A stretch of 45,472 bases of DNA. Source: Mycolicibacterium sp. (lineage in GTDB: Bacteria > Actinomycetota > Actinomycetes > Mycobacteriales > Mycobacteriaceae). Both the position numbers and the translations under genes were made by a program. Of the stretch, positions 9,154 through 17,048 are shown one piece after another. Each line of letters begins with the position of its first letter. The stretch's first letter is position 1. The notes under the pieces were generated by a model. It saw only the letters and a list, made by a program, of their open reading frames with translations. It did no database searches and was not told the DNA's origin. The stretch covers positions 1 to 45,472 of the forward strand of contig NZ_JAEMTA010000042.1 of assembly GCF_016462545.1 (NCBI RefSeq). Direction: 5' to 3'.

Positions 9154-9907
9154 CGGGTTGGTGATCGCAGGCCGCAGCTTCGGCTCCCGGTTGATTCTCG
9201 GCACCGGCGGCGCGGCCAATCTCGCGCTGCTGGAGGAGTCGCTCGTCGCCTCGGGCACCGAGCTGACCACAGTCGCGATGCGTCGCGTCGACGCCGACGG
9301 TGGCAGCGGGGTGTTGGAGCTGCTGACCCGCCTCGGCATCATGCCGCTGCCGAACACGGCGGGTTGCCGGGGCGCGGCCGAAGCGGTGCTGACGGCGCGG
9401 TTGGCCCGCGAGGCGCTGCAGACCGACTGGGTCAAGCTCGAGGTCATCGCCGACGAACGCACACTGCTGCCCGACGGCATCGAATTGGTCAGGGCCGCAG
9501 AGCAATTGGTCGATGACGGGTTCGTCGTCATGGCGTACACCAACGATGACCCGGTGCTGGCACGGCGACTCGAGGACATCGGGTGCGCCGCAGTGATGCC
9601 GTTGGGCTCGCCGATCGGAACGGGCCTCGGCGTCGCGAATCCGCACAACATCGAGATGATCGTCGAGCGGGCGGGTGTACCCGTCGTGCTCGACGCGGGC
9701 ATCGGCACCGCGAGCGATGCCGCACAGGCGATGGAACTCGGGTGTGACGCCGTCCTGTTGGCGACCGCGGTCACCCGGGCTGCCGATCCGCCCAAGATGG
9801 CGGCCGCCATGGCGGCCGCGGTCACTGCCGGCAGGTTGGCGCGCGAGGCCGGACGGATCCCGAAGCGATTCTGGGCGCAGGCGTCGAGCCCCGCGGTCCA
9901 CACGTGA
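9146..9907 (+). CDS. thiG: Thiazole synthase ThiG
   Basis: 253 residues, normal length. ThiG condenses deoxyxylulose phosphate, dehydroglycine and ThiS thiocarboxylate to the thiazole phosphate. The Schiff-base lysine is K97 in DWVKLEVI; other landmarks are LILGTGG near the start, 'AAVMPLGSPIGTGLGV', and 'DAGIGTASDAAQAMELG'. Start is GTG at 9146 inside the end of thiS. Its stop overlaps the GTG of the next gene (GTGA). ThiF, which activates ThiS, is not in this window. Confidence 0.97.
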   Translation: MADGLVIAGRSFGSRLILGTGGAANLALLEESLVASGTELTTVAMRRVDADGGSGVLELLTRLGIMPLPNTAGCRGAAEAVLTARLAREALQTDWVKLEVIADERTLLPDGIELVRAAEQLVDDGFVVMAYTNDDPVLARRLEDIGCAAVMPLGSPIGTGLGVANPHNIEMIVERAGVPVVLDAGIGTASDAAQAMELGCDAVLLATAVTRAADPPKMAAAMAAAVTAGRLAREAGRIPKRFWAQASSPAVHT

Positions 9908-10677
9908 CGGGGCGGTACGTCGCGCTCGGTTCGTCGATGGCGGCGGGACCCGGCATCAGGCCTCAGGCGGCTGACGCACCCGCAGGCGCTGGACGTTCGG
10001 CCGTGAATTACGCCCACCTCGTCGCCGCCCGGCTCTCCCATGACCTCGTCGACGTGACGTTCTCGGGCGCCACGACGGCGAACGTCCTCACCGAACCGCA
10101 GCGCGGTACCCCGCCACAGGTCGAGGCGCTCGACGGCACGGAGAGTCTGGTCACGGTGACCATCGGCGGCAACGACGTCGGCTACATCCCCCTGCTCTTC
10201 GCCGCGGGACTGCCCGGGTGGACGCGATCGCTACCGGTCATCGGTCGACGGCTCCGCGACATGGTCGACCCGACCGCGCGCGACCGCGCCCTGGTTGCCG
10301 TGGGGGAGTCGCTGAGGGCCGTCGGCAGGACGGTGCACGAGCGCGCCCCGCGGGCGACGGTGCTGTTCGTCGATTACCTCACTCTGCTGCCGCCCGTCGG
10401 AACGCCCGCGGCACCGCTGAACGATGTCGACGTTGCACTCGGCCGCCGGGTCGCCGACACGCTGGAGCGGCTGACCGGGGAGGCGGCGAGCGCCACCGGT
10501 TGCGGCTGGGTTCGAGCCGCCGCCGCCAGCACGGGGCACCACGCGTGGTCGGACGATCCGTGGACGACGACGTTCGGACTGCCGCTGCCGGGTCGGGCTG
10601 CGCCGCTGCATCCCAACGCAGCGGGCATGCGGGCGGTGGCCGATCTGATCGTGGCGCAGCTGGGCGAACCTCGATGA
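9904..10677 (+). CDS. SGNH/GDSL-family hydrolase coupled to the thi operon
   Basis: 257-residue SGNH hydrolase. Block I is ALGSSMAAGPG with the nucleophile serine near residue 10, block III is IGGND, and block V is PLHPNAAG with the catalytic histidine. It resembles lipases/esterases such as GDSL acylhydrolases. No signal peptide is present, so it is probably cytosolic. GTG start overlaps the thiG stop and its own stop overlaps the marR ATG, so it is the fourth cistron of the riboswitch-controlled operon. I know of no defined role for such an enzyme in thiamine metabolism; the linkage may be positional only. Confidence 0.85.
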   Translation: MTGRYVALGSSMAAGPGIRPQAADAPAGAGRSAVNYAHLVAARLSHDLVDVTFSGATTANVLTEPQRGTPPQVEALDGTESLVTVTIGGNDVGYIPLLFAAGLPGWTRSLPVIGRRLRDMVDPTARDRALVAVGESLRAVGRTVHERAPRATVLFVDYLTLLPPVGTPAAPLNDVDVALGRRVADTLERLTGEAASATGCGWVRAAAASTGHHAWSDDPWTTTFGLPLPGRAAPLHPNAAGMRAVADLIVAQLGEPR

Positions 10678-11144
10678 CCTGGTTGACCCCGTCGCAGGGG
10701 CGCACCTGGTTGCACTACATGCAGGTCTATCACCGGTTGGAGTTCGAGATGAATCGACAGCTGCAGGCGGAGTGCGGCCTGTCGCTGGCCGACTACACGG
10801 TGATGAACGCGCTGTCCGCGGCATCGGGTCGACGCCTGCGGCTCTCGCAGTTGGCCACCACCATCGGGTGGGAGCGCAGTCGGCTGTCGCACCACCTGCA
10901 GCGGATGGCCGCGCGGGGCCTCGTGGACCGGGCGCAGTCGAACACCGACGGGCGGGCGACCGATGCCCTGCTGACGGACGCGGGAATGAAGGCGCTGCGG
11001 GGCGCGGCACCCAAACACGTGGCGTGGGTGCGCACGCTGTTCTTCGCGGACCTCGACGAGGAACGGGTCGTCGAGCTTGGCGACCTCCTTGGCGAGGTCT
11101 ATCAGACGATCCTTCGCGAAGGCACCCTGCCGACGCCGGACTGA
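10674..11144 (+). CDS. MarR-family transcriptional regulator
   Basis: 156 residues with the MarR winged-helix layout: an N-terminal dimerisation helix (MQVYHRLEFEMNRQL), a helix-turn-helix around 'RLSQLATTIGWERSRLSHHL', then the wing 'GLVDRAQSNTDGRATDALLTDAG', and a C-terminal helix. The ATG overlaps the preceding stop by 4 nt, making it the last cistron of thiO-thiS-thiG-hydrolase-marR. Target genes are unknown; the convergent SDR gene 3 bp beyond its stop is not obviously under it. No ligand can be inferred. Confidence 0.88.
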   Translation: MTWLTPSQGRTWLHYMQVYHRLEFEMNRQLQAECGLSLADYTVMNALSAASGRRLRLSQLATTIGWERSRLSHHLQRMAARGLVDRAQSNTDGRATDALLTDAGMKALRGAAPKHVAWVRTLFFADLDEERVVELGDLLGEVYQTILREGTLPTPD

Positions 11145-11147
11145 TCG

Positions 11148-11894
11148 CTAGGTCTGAACTTCGCCCCCGTCGACGAACATCTCACTGCCGGTCATGAAGC
11201 TGCTGGCCGGCGAGGCAAGGAACACGACGGCGGCCGCGATCTCCTCGGGTTGGCCGATCCGACCAAGCGTCACGTCGGCGGTGAGGCTTTCGAGCAACTC
11301 CTTCTCGCCTCCGCTGGGCGCGAGGCCGATGAGTCCGGGAGTCTCCACCGGCCCCGGCACCAGCGTGTTCACCCGAATGCCCCGGTCGGCCAACTCCGCT
11401 GCCCAGGTGCGGCCGAGTGACCGGACGGCGGCCTTGCTGGCGGCGTAGACGCCGAACGAGGGAATGCCCTTGGATGCCGACGTCGATCCCGACAGGATGA
11501 TCGACGCCCCGCGGTTGAGGAGGGGCAGGGCCTTCTGAACGGTGAAGAGCGTTCCGGCGACGTTGCGGTTGAAGGTGTCGTCGAAGTGCTCCGCCGTGAC
11601 GTCCTCGAGCGTGGCGAACTCGCCGCCGCCCGCGTTGGTGAACACGACGTCGAGGCCGCCACCGTGGGCCGCTACGGCGTCGACGACGGCGTCCAGCTGC
11701 GCCGGGTCGCTCACGTCGCTGCGGATGCCGGTTGCCGACGGTCCGATCGAGGCGACGGCCGCATCGATCGTCGACTGGTTGCGACCGGTGAGGAAGACGT
11801 GTGCGCCCGCCTCGGCGAGCGCGCGGGCGGAGGCGAGGCCGATGCCCGCGGTGCCGCCGGTGACGAGAGCATTCTTGCCGTCGAGAGATCCCAT
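11148..11894 (-). CDS. SDR-family oxidoreductase
   Basis: 248-residue classical short-chain dehydrogenase/reductase. Cofactor motif TGGTAGIG near the N-terminus, 'NAG' segment, catalytic serine in ILSGSTSA, and YAASK active-site Tyr/Lys. C-terminal 'FMTGSEMFVDGGEV' is standard. The preferred start is ATG 11894, preceded by AAGGAG 6-8 nt upstream; an in-frame ATG at 11957 would add 21 residues unlike the family. Substrate unknown. It is convergent with marR and divergent from the lpqL pair. Confidence 0.88.
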   Translation of the reverse strand: MGSLDGKNALVTGGTAGIGLASARALAEAGAHVFLTGRNQSTIDAAVASIGPSATGIRSDVSDPAQLDAVVDAVAAHGGGLDVVFTNAGGGEFATLEDVTAEHFDDTFNRNVAGTLFTVQKALPLLNRGASIILSGSTSASKGIPSFGVYAASKAAVRSLGRTWAAELADRGIRVNTLVPGPVETPGLIGLAPSGGEKELLESLTADVTLGRIGQPEEIAAAVVFLASPASSFMTGSEMFVDGGEVQT

Positions 11895-12010
11895 GACTAC
11901 TCCTTGTGCGTGACGTGGAACGTGAGGTGGGGGTGTCCAATTTGCGTGACATGTCAATCAACCGGGAAGGCGCCAGAGGTATTCCGCAACGCGTGACTAA
12001 CGTTGGCGGA

Positions 12011-13522
12011 ATGCAGAGGAGATCACGGGCGGTACTGGCAACGTTCGCGGCGGTCGTGTGTGCGACGGCCGTGGCCGGATGCGGCAAGGAGGGCGCCGGG
12101 CCTGCGCCCTCGGCGTCCCCGACGACCGCGTCGACCCCCGCCGCGGAATTCGCGACCGGTCTGAAGGACCGCGTCGGCGCCGACGCCATGCTGGCGCACC
12201 TGAAGAAGCTCCAAGAGATCGCCGACGCCAACGATGGAAACCGGGCCCTCGGCTCGCCGGGCTACGGCGCCAGCGTCGACTACGTCGCGCAAACGTTGCG
12301 GGACAAGGGCTTCGACGTGCAGACGACCGACTTCGACGTCCGGATACCCTTCGCCGACGAGCCTGTCGTGACCGTCGCGGGCCAGCGGGTCAAGGCCTCG
12401 GCGCTGAAGTACACCATCGGGACGCCCGAGGGGGGCGTAAGCGGCCGACTCGTGCCCGCTCCCACCGGGCCCAAGCCCGGTTGCGCGTTGACGGACTACG
12501 ACGGCATCGACGTCAAGGGCGCCATCGTCCTGGTCGACCGTGGGGCGTGTCCATTCGGGGACAAGCAGAAGGTCGCCGCCGAACGCGGGGCCATTGCCGT
12601 CGTCGTGGCGAACAACGTCGACGGTGACGACATCGGCGGTGGCACGCTGGGCGAAGGCACCGACGTCAAGATTCCGGTGGTCAGCATCTCCAAGGCCGAC
12701 GGCGCCCGGTTGCGTGCCAACCCCGCCGCCACGACCGTCGCCCTGAACGCAGGAGTGCGCGTCGATCGCACCCGCAACGTCATCGCCCAGACCAAGACGG
12801 GCTCGCCGCAGAACGTGGTGATGGCGGGTGCGCACCTCGACAGCGTTCCCGAGGGGCCCGGGATCAACGACAACGGCTCCGGCGCTGCGGCGGTGCTGGA
12901 AACCGCTGTGCAACTGGGCGGTTCGCCGCAGGTGAAGAACGCGGTCCGCTTCGCGTTCTGGGCGGCCGAGGAGGAGGGGCTGGTGGGCTCGACCAAGTAC
13001 ATCCAGACCCTCGACGCGGAGGCGCTCAAGGACATCGCGCTCTACTTGAACTTCGACATGCTCGCCTCGCCCAACCCCGGCTACTTCACCTACGACGGGG
13101 ACCAGTCCGCACCGCCGTCGGACAGCGTGCCGCGGGTGCCGGAGGGATCGGCCGGCATCGAGAGACTCTTGGCCGGCTATCTCGACGGTGCGGGCAAGGA
13201 GCCGCGCGACACGAGCTTCGACGGCCGTTCCGACTACGACGCCTTCACGCGGGCGGGCATCCCGGCGGGCGGTCTGTTCGCCGGCGCCGAGGAGAAGAAG
13301 AGCGCCGACGAGGCGAAGATCTGGGGCGGCGCGGCGAACGAGCCGTTCGATCCCAACTACCACAAGGCCTCCGACACCTTCGACAACCTCGACCGCACGG
13401 CACTCGAGATCCAAGGCAAGGGAGTCGCCTACTCCGTCGGCGTCTACGCCCAGGACGAGACCGGGCGCAACGGGGTGCCCGACCGCGCCGACCGCACCCG
13501 GCACGTGGCGTCCGACTCATGA
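12011..13522 (+). CDS. lpqL: LpqL, M28-family aminopeptidase lipoprotein
   Basis: 503 residues. N-terminal lipoprotein signal with lipobox VAGC (C24), a Ser/Thr/Ala/Pro spacer, then an M28 metallopeptidase with an inserted PA domain (about 140-250). The di-zinc site is complete: H275 (GAHLDS), D287 (NDNGSG), general base E320 and ligand E321 (AAEEEG), Asp in LNFDML, and H451 (NYHKASDT). It is probably an exported, membrane-anchored aminopeptidase, as known for LpqL (Rv0418). The start at ATG 12011 places the signal peptide at the N-terminus; the open frame from 11906 is longer but implausible. Its stop overlaps the start of a diverged paralogue. Confidence 0.93.
   Translation: MQRRSRAVLATFAAVVCATAVAGCGKEGAGPAPSASPTTASTPAAEFATGLKDRVGADAMLAHLKKLQEIADANDGNRALGSPGYGASVDYVAQTLRDKGFDVQTTDFDVRIPFADEPVVTVAGQRVKASALKYTIGTPEGGVSGRLVPAPTGPKPGCALTDYDGIDVKGAIVLVDRGACPFGDKQKVAAERGAIAVVVANNVDGDDIGGGTLGEGTDVKIPVVSISKADGARLRANPAATTVALNAGVRVDRTRNVIAQTKTGSPQNVVMAGAHLDSVPEGPGINDNGSGAAAVLETAVQLGGSPQVKNAVRFAFWAAEEEGLVGSTKYIQTLDAEALKDIALYLNFDMLASPNPGYFTYDGDQSAPPSDSVPRVPEGSAGIERLLAGYLDGAGKEPRDTSFDGRSDYDAFTRAGIPAGGLFAGAEEKKSADEAKIWGGAANEPFDPNYHKASDTFDNLDRTALEIQGKGVAYSVGVYAQDETGRNGVPDRADRTRHVASDS
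12269..12324 (+). repeat. Direct repeat copy 1 within lpqL
   Basis: This 56-bp stretch matches 13726-13781 at 51 of 56 positions by eye. Both encode the same peptide region (SVDYVAQTLRDKGFDVQT). It is the best preserved block of the tandem lpqL duplication. Confidence 0.8.
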
Positions 13523-14958
13523 GGATCGCATGGGCGCTGGCCTGCCTCGCGGTGTTGACCGCATGTTCCTCAGCGCAGCCGCCGACCTCTGCTCCCGTCG
13601 CCGATCCCGCGCGTGAGCTGTCCGGCAAGGTGACCGCCGACGGCATGTACCTGCATCTGCAGAAGCTCGCCGACATCGCCGCCGCCAACGGCAACAGCAG
13701 GGCCGACGGCACGCCCGGCTTCGACGCCAGCGTCGACTATGTCGCTCAGACCCTGCGGGACAAGGGCTTCGACGTGCAGACCCCCGAGTTCGACCGACTC
13801 GCCATGTCCTCGCCCGGTCGGCCCACCCTCGTCGCAGCGGGCCGGACCCTCCCCGTCGACCAAGCCTCGCTGCTGGTGACCACCGCCGCCGGCGGGCTCA
13901 GCGCGGTGACGCTGCGGCCGCAGCGGCCGTCCGGCTGCAGTGCGGGTGACTACGGCTCGGTCGATGTGCGTGGGGCGATCGTCATCGTCGACGACAAGGG
14001 TTGCTCGGTGGTCGACAAGCAGAACGCGGCCGTCGGGCGGGGCGCGGTGGGGGTGCTCGTGGTGAGCGACCCCGGTGCGAGCGGCAGCCCGGCGGGCCTG
14101 TTCACCCCCGGGTACTACCGCCAACTCACCACGCCGGTGGCCGTGATCGACGGCGAGGCCGACGCACAACTGCGCCGCACCTCGGCGCCCGTTCGACTGA
14201 CCCTGAACGCGAAGGGTTCGATCGTGAAGTCACGGAGCGTGGTGGCGCAGACCACGACGGGTGATCCGCACGACGTGATCGTGGCGGGTGCTCACCTGGA
14301 CTCCGCGACGAGCAGTCCGGGCCTCAACGACAACGGCTCCGGCGTGGCCGCCGTGCTGGAAACCGCCGTGCAGCTTGGTGGTTCGCCACCTGTCAAGAAC
14401 GCGGTGCGATTCGCGTTCTGGGGAGCGCAGGACACCGGTCTGCAGGGATCGTCCACCTACGTGGCGAACCTGGATCGCGGCGCGCTCGACGACATCGCCA
14501 TGTACCTGGACTTCGACCTCCTGGGTTCGACGAACGCGGGCTACTTCACCCTGGACGGCGACCAGTCCGGCCAACCCAACCCGGCCGTGCCCGGTGACCG
14601 GGTGCCCGCAGGTTCGGCGGGCGTCGAGCGGACACTCGCCGGCTACCTCAACCTCGCCGGGGTACGGCCTGCGGATCAGCCGCTCGGCCTGGCCAGCGAC
14701 TACAGCGCGTTCCTGCGCGCCGGGATACCGATCGGCGGGATCACCACGGGATCGTCGCAGCGCAAGACGGCCACTCAGGCGCGGCTCTGGGGCGGTCGGG
14801 CCGGGGTGGCGTTCGATCCCAATTACCAGAGCCCGGGCGACACGATCACCAACGTCGATCGCACCACGCTGTCGATGACGGGACCAGCGGTGGCCTTCGC
14901 CGTCGGCACGTACGCGCACTCGACAGAGGGGCCCAACGGGGTGCCCGCGCGAGGTTGA
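13519..14958 (+). CDS. LpqL paralogue lipoprotein, probable inactive peptidase
   Basis: 479 residues, clearly a tandem copy of the preceding LpqL (shared 'DYVAQTLRDKGFDVQT', 'NDNGSG.AAVLETAVQLGGS'). Lipobox LTAC (C16). H259 and D271 of the metal site are kept, but the Glu-Glu pair is replaced by Q304-D305 (GAQDTGLQGS), and the last histidine ligand is Q437 (NYQSPGDT). Loss of the general base and of one zinc ligand predicts an inactive or greatly altered peptidase that may keep a binding role. The ATG overlaps the lpqL stop by 4 nt, so the two are co-translated. The open frame is intact, so this is not a decayed pseudogene. Confidence 0.9.
   Translation: MRIAWALACLAVLTACSSAQPPTSAPVADPARELSGKVTADGMYLHLQKLADIAAANGNSRADGTPGFDASVDYVAQTLRDKGFDVQTPEFDRLAMSSPGRPTLVAAGRTLPVDQASLLVTTAAGGLSAVTLRPQRPSGCSAGDYGSVDVRGAIVIVDDKGCSVVDKQNAAVGRGAVGVLVVSDPGASGSPAGLFTPGYYRQLTTPVAVIDGEADAQLRRTSAPVRLTLNAKGSIVKSRSVVAQTTTGDPHDVIVAGAHLDSATSSPGLNDNGSGVAAVLETAVQLGGSPPVKNAVRFAFWGAQDTGLQGSSTYVANLDRGALDDIAMYLDFDLLGSTNAGYFTLDGDQSGQPNPAVPGDRVPAGSAGVERTLAGYLNLAGVRPADQPLGLASDYSAFLRAGIPIGGITTGSSQRKTATQARLWGGRAGVAFDPNYQSPGDTITNVDRTTLSMTGPAVAFAVGTYAHSTEGPNGVPARG
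13726..13781 (+). repeat. Direct repeat copy 2 within the lpqL paralogue
   Basis: Second copy of the 56-bp block at 12269-12324. The five differences I count leave the protein sequence unchanged. Confidence 0.8.
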
Positions 14959-14961
14959 CGG

Positions 14962-16122
14962 CTAGGACGAGCGATCTCGGCCCTGGTACGAACGGGCAAC
15001 ACGGGTGACGAACTGGTAGACCCCGTCCTCGTCCGGAGCGAGGGGTCCAGGCCTTGCGTGCGGCGAGCTCAGGCCGCGTTGGACTGACTCGCAGGCCGCC
15101 CAGTCCTGCCGGTTGGTCAGATCCCAGAAGTCGACGGCGTAGGACGGATCGAAATCCGCCTGTGCCGCAACGTCCTTCGGGAACGCCCAGGCGCACTCGA
15201 CGTGGGTGCGATCGGCGGCCAACGGAGTCATCACGTGGGTCATGACGTAGTCGGGATGCAGGCTGACGAGCAGGTTGGGAAAACCGACCAGGTACATCAC
15301 GGTGCGCAATTCGTGTTCGGAGAGCCCCTTGATCGCCACGCCACCGCTCTTGCCCGTGAACGACATGGTTTCGGCGCCCTCGATCATCGACATCCAGCCA
15401 CCCATCCACGAACCCGCGAACTCGAGGTTCTCCCCGGTGTCGGGCGGACTGATCTTGGACAGCTCGGGATGGATGGTCGAACAGTGGTAGCACTCCTGAT
15501 AGTTCTCGGCGATCACCTTCCAGTTGGTCGCGAGCTCGTAGGAGTGTCGGTCGACGATCACCAGCTCCTCGGGCCGGTAGGGGCTGACGATCTCCTCGAG
15601 ACCCGCGACGTGCTGAGCGAATTCGACGTCCTCACCGCTGGCGTCGACGAACAACCAACCGTGCCAGTCGACCAGCCGGAGTGGGGTCAGGCCGAACTCT
15701 GCGGGCTCGAATCCGTCGCCGTCACCGAAGCCCGGGGCATGGCGCAGGCCGCCGTCCAGCCGGTAGGACCACGAGTGATACGGGCACACGATGCCGCGCC
15801 GCTTCGCGGACGTGCCGCACTCGAGAAGCTCGTGCCCGCGGTGCCTGCACGTGTTGGCGAACGCGCGGACGACGCCGTCGTCGCCGTGGACCAGCAGCAT
15901 TGCGTTGGCACCGGAGCCGATGGCGCGCTGGGTGCCTACCCCGGCCATGTCGCTGGCATGCCCCACGCACGTCCAGCCCGAGAAGATGTGGCGCCGTTCC
16001 CAGTCGAACACCGCGGGATCCACGTACGCCTCTCGAGGCAGCATGCGCGACGAGCCGAACGGCGCCAGGCTCGCGGCGAGATCGTCGGCGGGCACGGGTG
16101 CGGGATCGTACTGTTTGAACAT
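14962..16122 (-). CDS. Rieske non-heme iron oxygenase alpha subunit, CntA/GbcA-like
   Basis: 386 residues. The Rieske [2Fe-2S] site is C92-x-H94 and C113-x2-H116. The mononuclear iron site is H213 and H218 in 'ENYQECYHCSTIH', with D340 the likely third ligand (D334 is an alternative). The residue bridging Rieske and iron centres between subunits is E210, where ring-hydroxylating dioxygenases have Asp; Glu in the E-x2-H-x4-H spacing is the hallmark of carnitine (CntA) and glycine-betaine (GbcA) oxygenases. This suggests an N-methyl or quaternary amine substrate rather than an arene. No reductase is encoded nearby. It follows the potC-like gene by 44 bp. The minus-strand bases just before ATG (TATCCT, then 6 nt) could be a -10 for a leaderless transcript. 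Start chosen from the MFKQYDP N-terminus. Confidence 0.88.
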   Translation of the reverse strand: MFKQYDPAPVPADDLAASLAPFGSSRMLPREAYVDPAVFDWERRHIFSGWTCVGHASDMAGVGTQRAIGSGANAMLLVHGDDGVVRAFANTCRHRGHELLECGTSAKRRGIVCPYHSWSYRLDGGLRHAPGFGDGDGFEPAEFGLTPLRLVDWHGWLFVDASGEDVEFAQHVAGLEEIVSPYRPEELVIVDRHSYELATNWKVIAENYQECYHCSTIHPELSKISPPDTGENLEFAGSWMGGWMSMIEGAETMSFTGKSGGVAIKGLSEHELRTVMYLVGFPNLLVSLHPDYVMTHVMTPLAADRTHVECAWAFPKDVAAQADFDPSYAVDFWDLTNRQDWAACESVQRGLSSPHARPGPLAPDEDGVYQFVTRVARSYQGRDRSS

Positions 16123-16166
16123 ACAGTCAGGATAGTCGCTGGGAGGCAGGCGGTCTACAGGGCGGC

Positions 16167-17048
16167 TCAGGCCTCGCCGGCAAAGGCCGCGAGACCACGA
16201 TCGGCGGTGGTGGCGTCGCCTCGGGTCATCCTGCGGTACACCAGGTATCCGATGACGACCGCCGCCAGGGCAGCGGCCAACAGCAGGGTGGCGAGTGCGT
16301 TGAGTGCGGGCGTCGGGGCCGCACGGGCGGTGTTGTAGATCTTCACCGACACCGGTTCCGTCGACGACCCGGCGGACAGATATCGCACCAGGACGAAGTC
16401 GTCGATGACGTCGGCGAACACCAGCACGGTGCTGGCGAAGATGGCGGGCATCAGCATCGGCATCGTCACCCGCCACAGTGCGCCGAGTGGCGATGCACCG
16501 AGATCCGTTGCAGCCTCTTCATATTGCTTGCCGATGGTGGCGAGGCGCGCGCGCACCAGCACCGCGGGGTAGGCCACCTGGTAGGTCACCAGCCCGACCA
16601 CCTGGGCGGACGTACCGAGGCCGATCGGCAGCGCCAGGTTCGTCATGACGAAGAGCAGTGCCACGGCGAGCAGCACCTCGGGTATGACGAACGAGATGAG
16701 CATCAACACGTTCGCACCGGACGGAAGTCGCCCGCGCCATCGGTCGACGCCGATCGCGAAGAGCACGCCGAGGGGAACGGTGATGAGGGTGGCGAGCAGT
16801 CCCAGCTTGAGTGTCTGCAGCAGGGCGGTGTGCAGGCTCGCGTCGTGCCAGACCGACCGGGTCGGGTCACCCCAGTACCACCGGAACGAGAAGCCCTGCC
16901 AGTTGGTTCGGGACCGGCCGTCGTTGAACGAGAACATCACGGCGATGAGCACGGGGAGTAGCGACCACACCAGGTAGAAGATCGTGATTGCGGCAAGCAC
17001 GCGTGGACGTCGCCACGGGTCGCGGAACCACCCCACCGGCCCCCTCAT
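16167..17048 (-). CDS. ABC transporter permease, PotC-like
   Basis: 293 residues with about six membrane helices and the EAA loop 'EEAATDLGASPLGALWRVTMP' that docks on the ATPase. This is the second permease of a spermidine/putrescine-type (PotABCD) importer. Its ATG overlaps the end of the PotB-like gene by 4 nt. The substrate class is small polyamine- or amine-like, but such transporters also import other cations. The downstream Rieske gene is on the same strand and probably co-transcribed. Confidence 0.92.
   Translation of the reverse strand: MRGPVGWFRDPWRRPRVLAAITIFYLVWSLLPVLIAVMFSFNDGRSRTNWQGFSFRWYWGDPTRSVWHDASLHTALLQTLKLGLLATLITVPLGVLFAIGVDRWRGRLPSGANVLMLISFVIPEVLLAVALLFVMTNLALPIGLGTSAQVVGLVTYQVAYPAVLVRARLATIGKQYEEAATDLGASPLGALWRVTMPMLMPAIFASTVLVFADVIDDFVLVRYLSAGSSTEPVSVKIYNTARAAPTPALNALATLLLAAALAAVVIGYLVYRRMTRGDATTADRGLAAFAGEA

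Noticed and set aside
7913..9901. Minus-strand open frame of 662 codons over thiO-thiS-thiG
   Set aside because: Composition is shadow-like and the opposite strand carries three clear thiamine genes.
16120..16140. Fourth TetR operator before the Rieske gene
   Set aside because: Only a GACTG half-site is present, with no matching second arm at the right distance.
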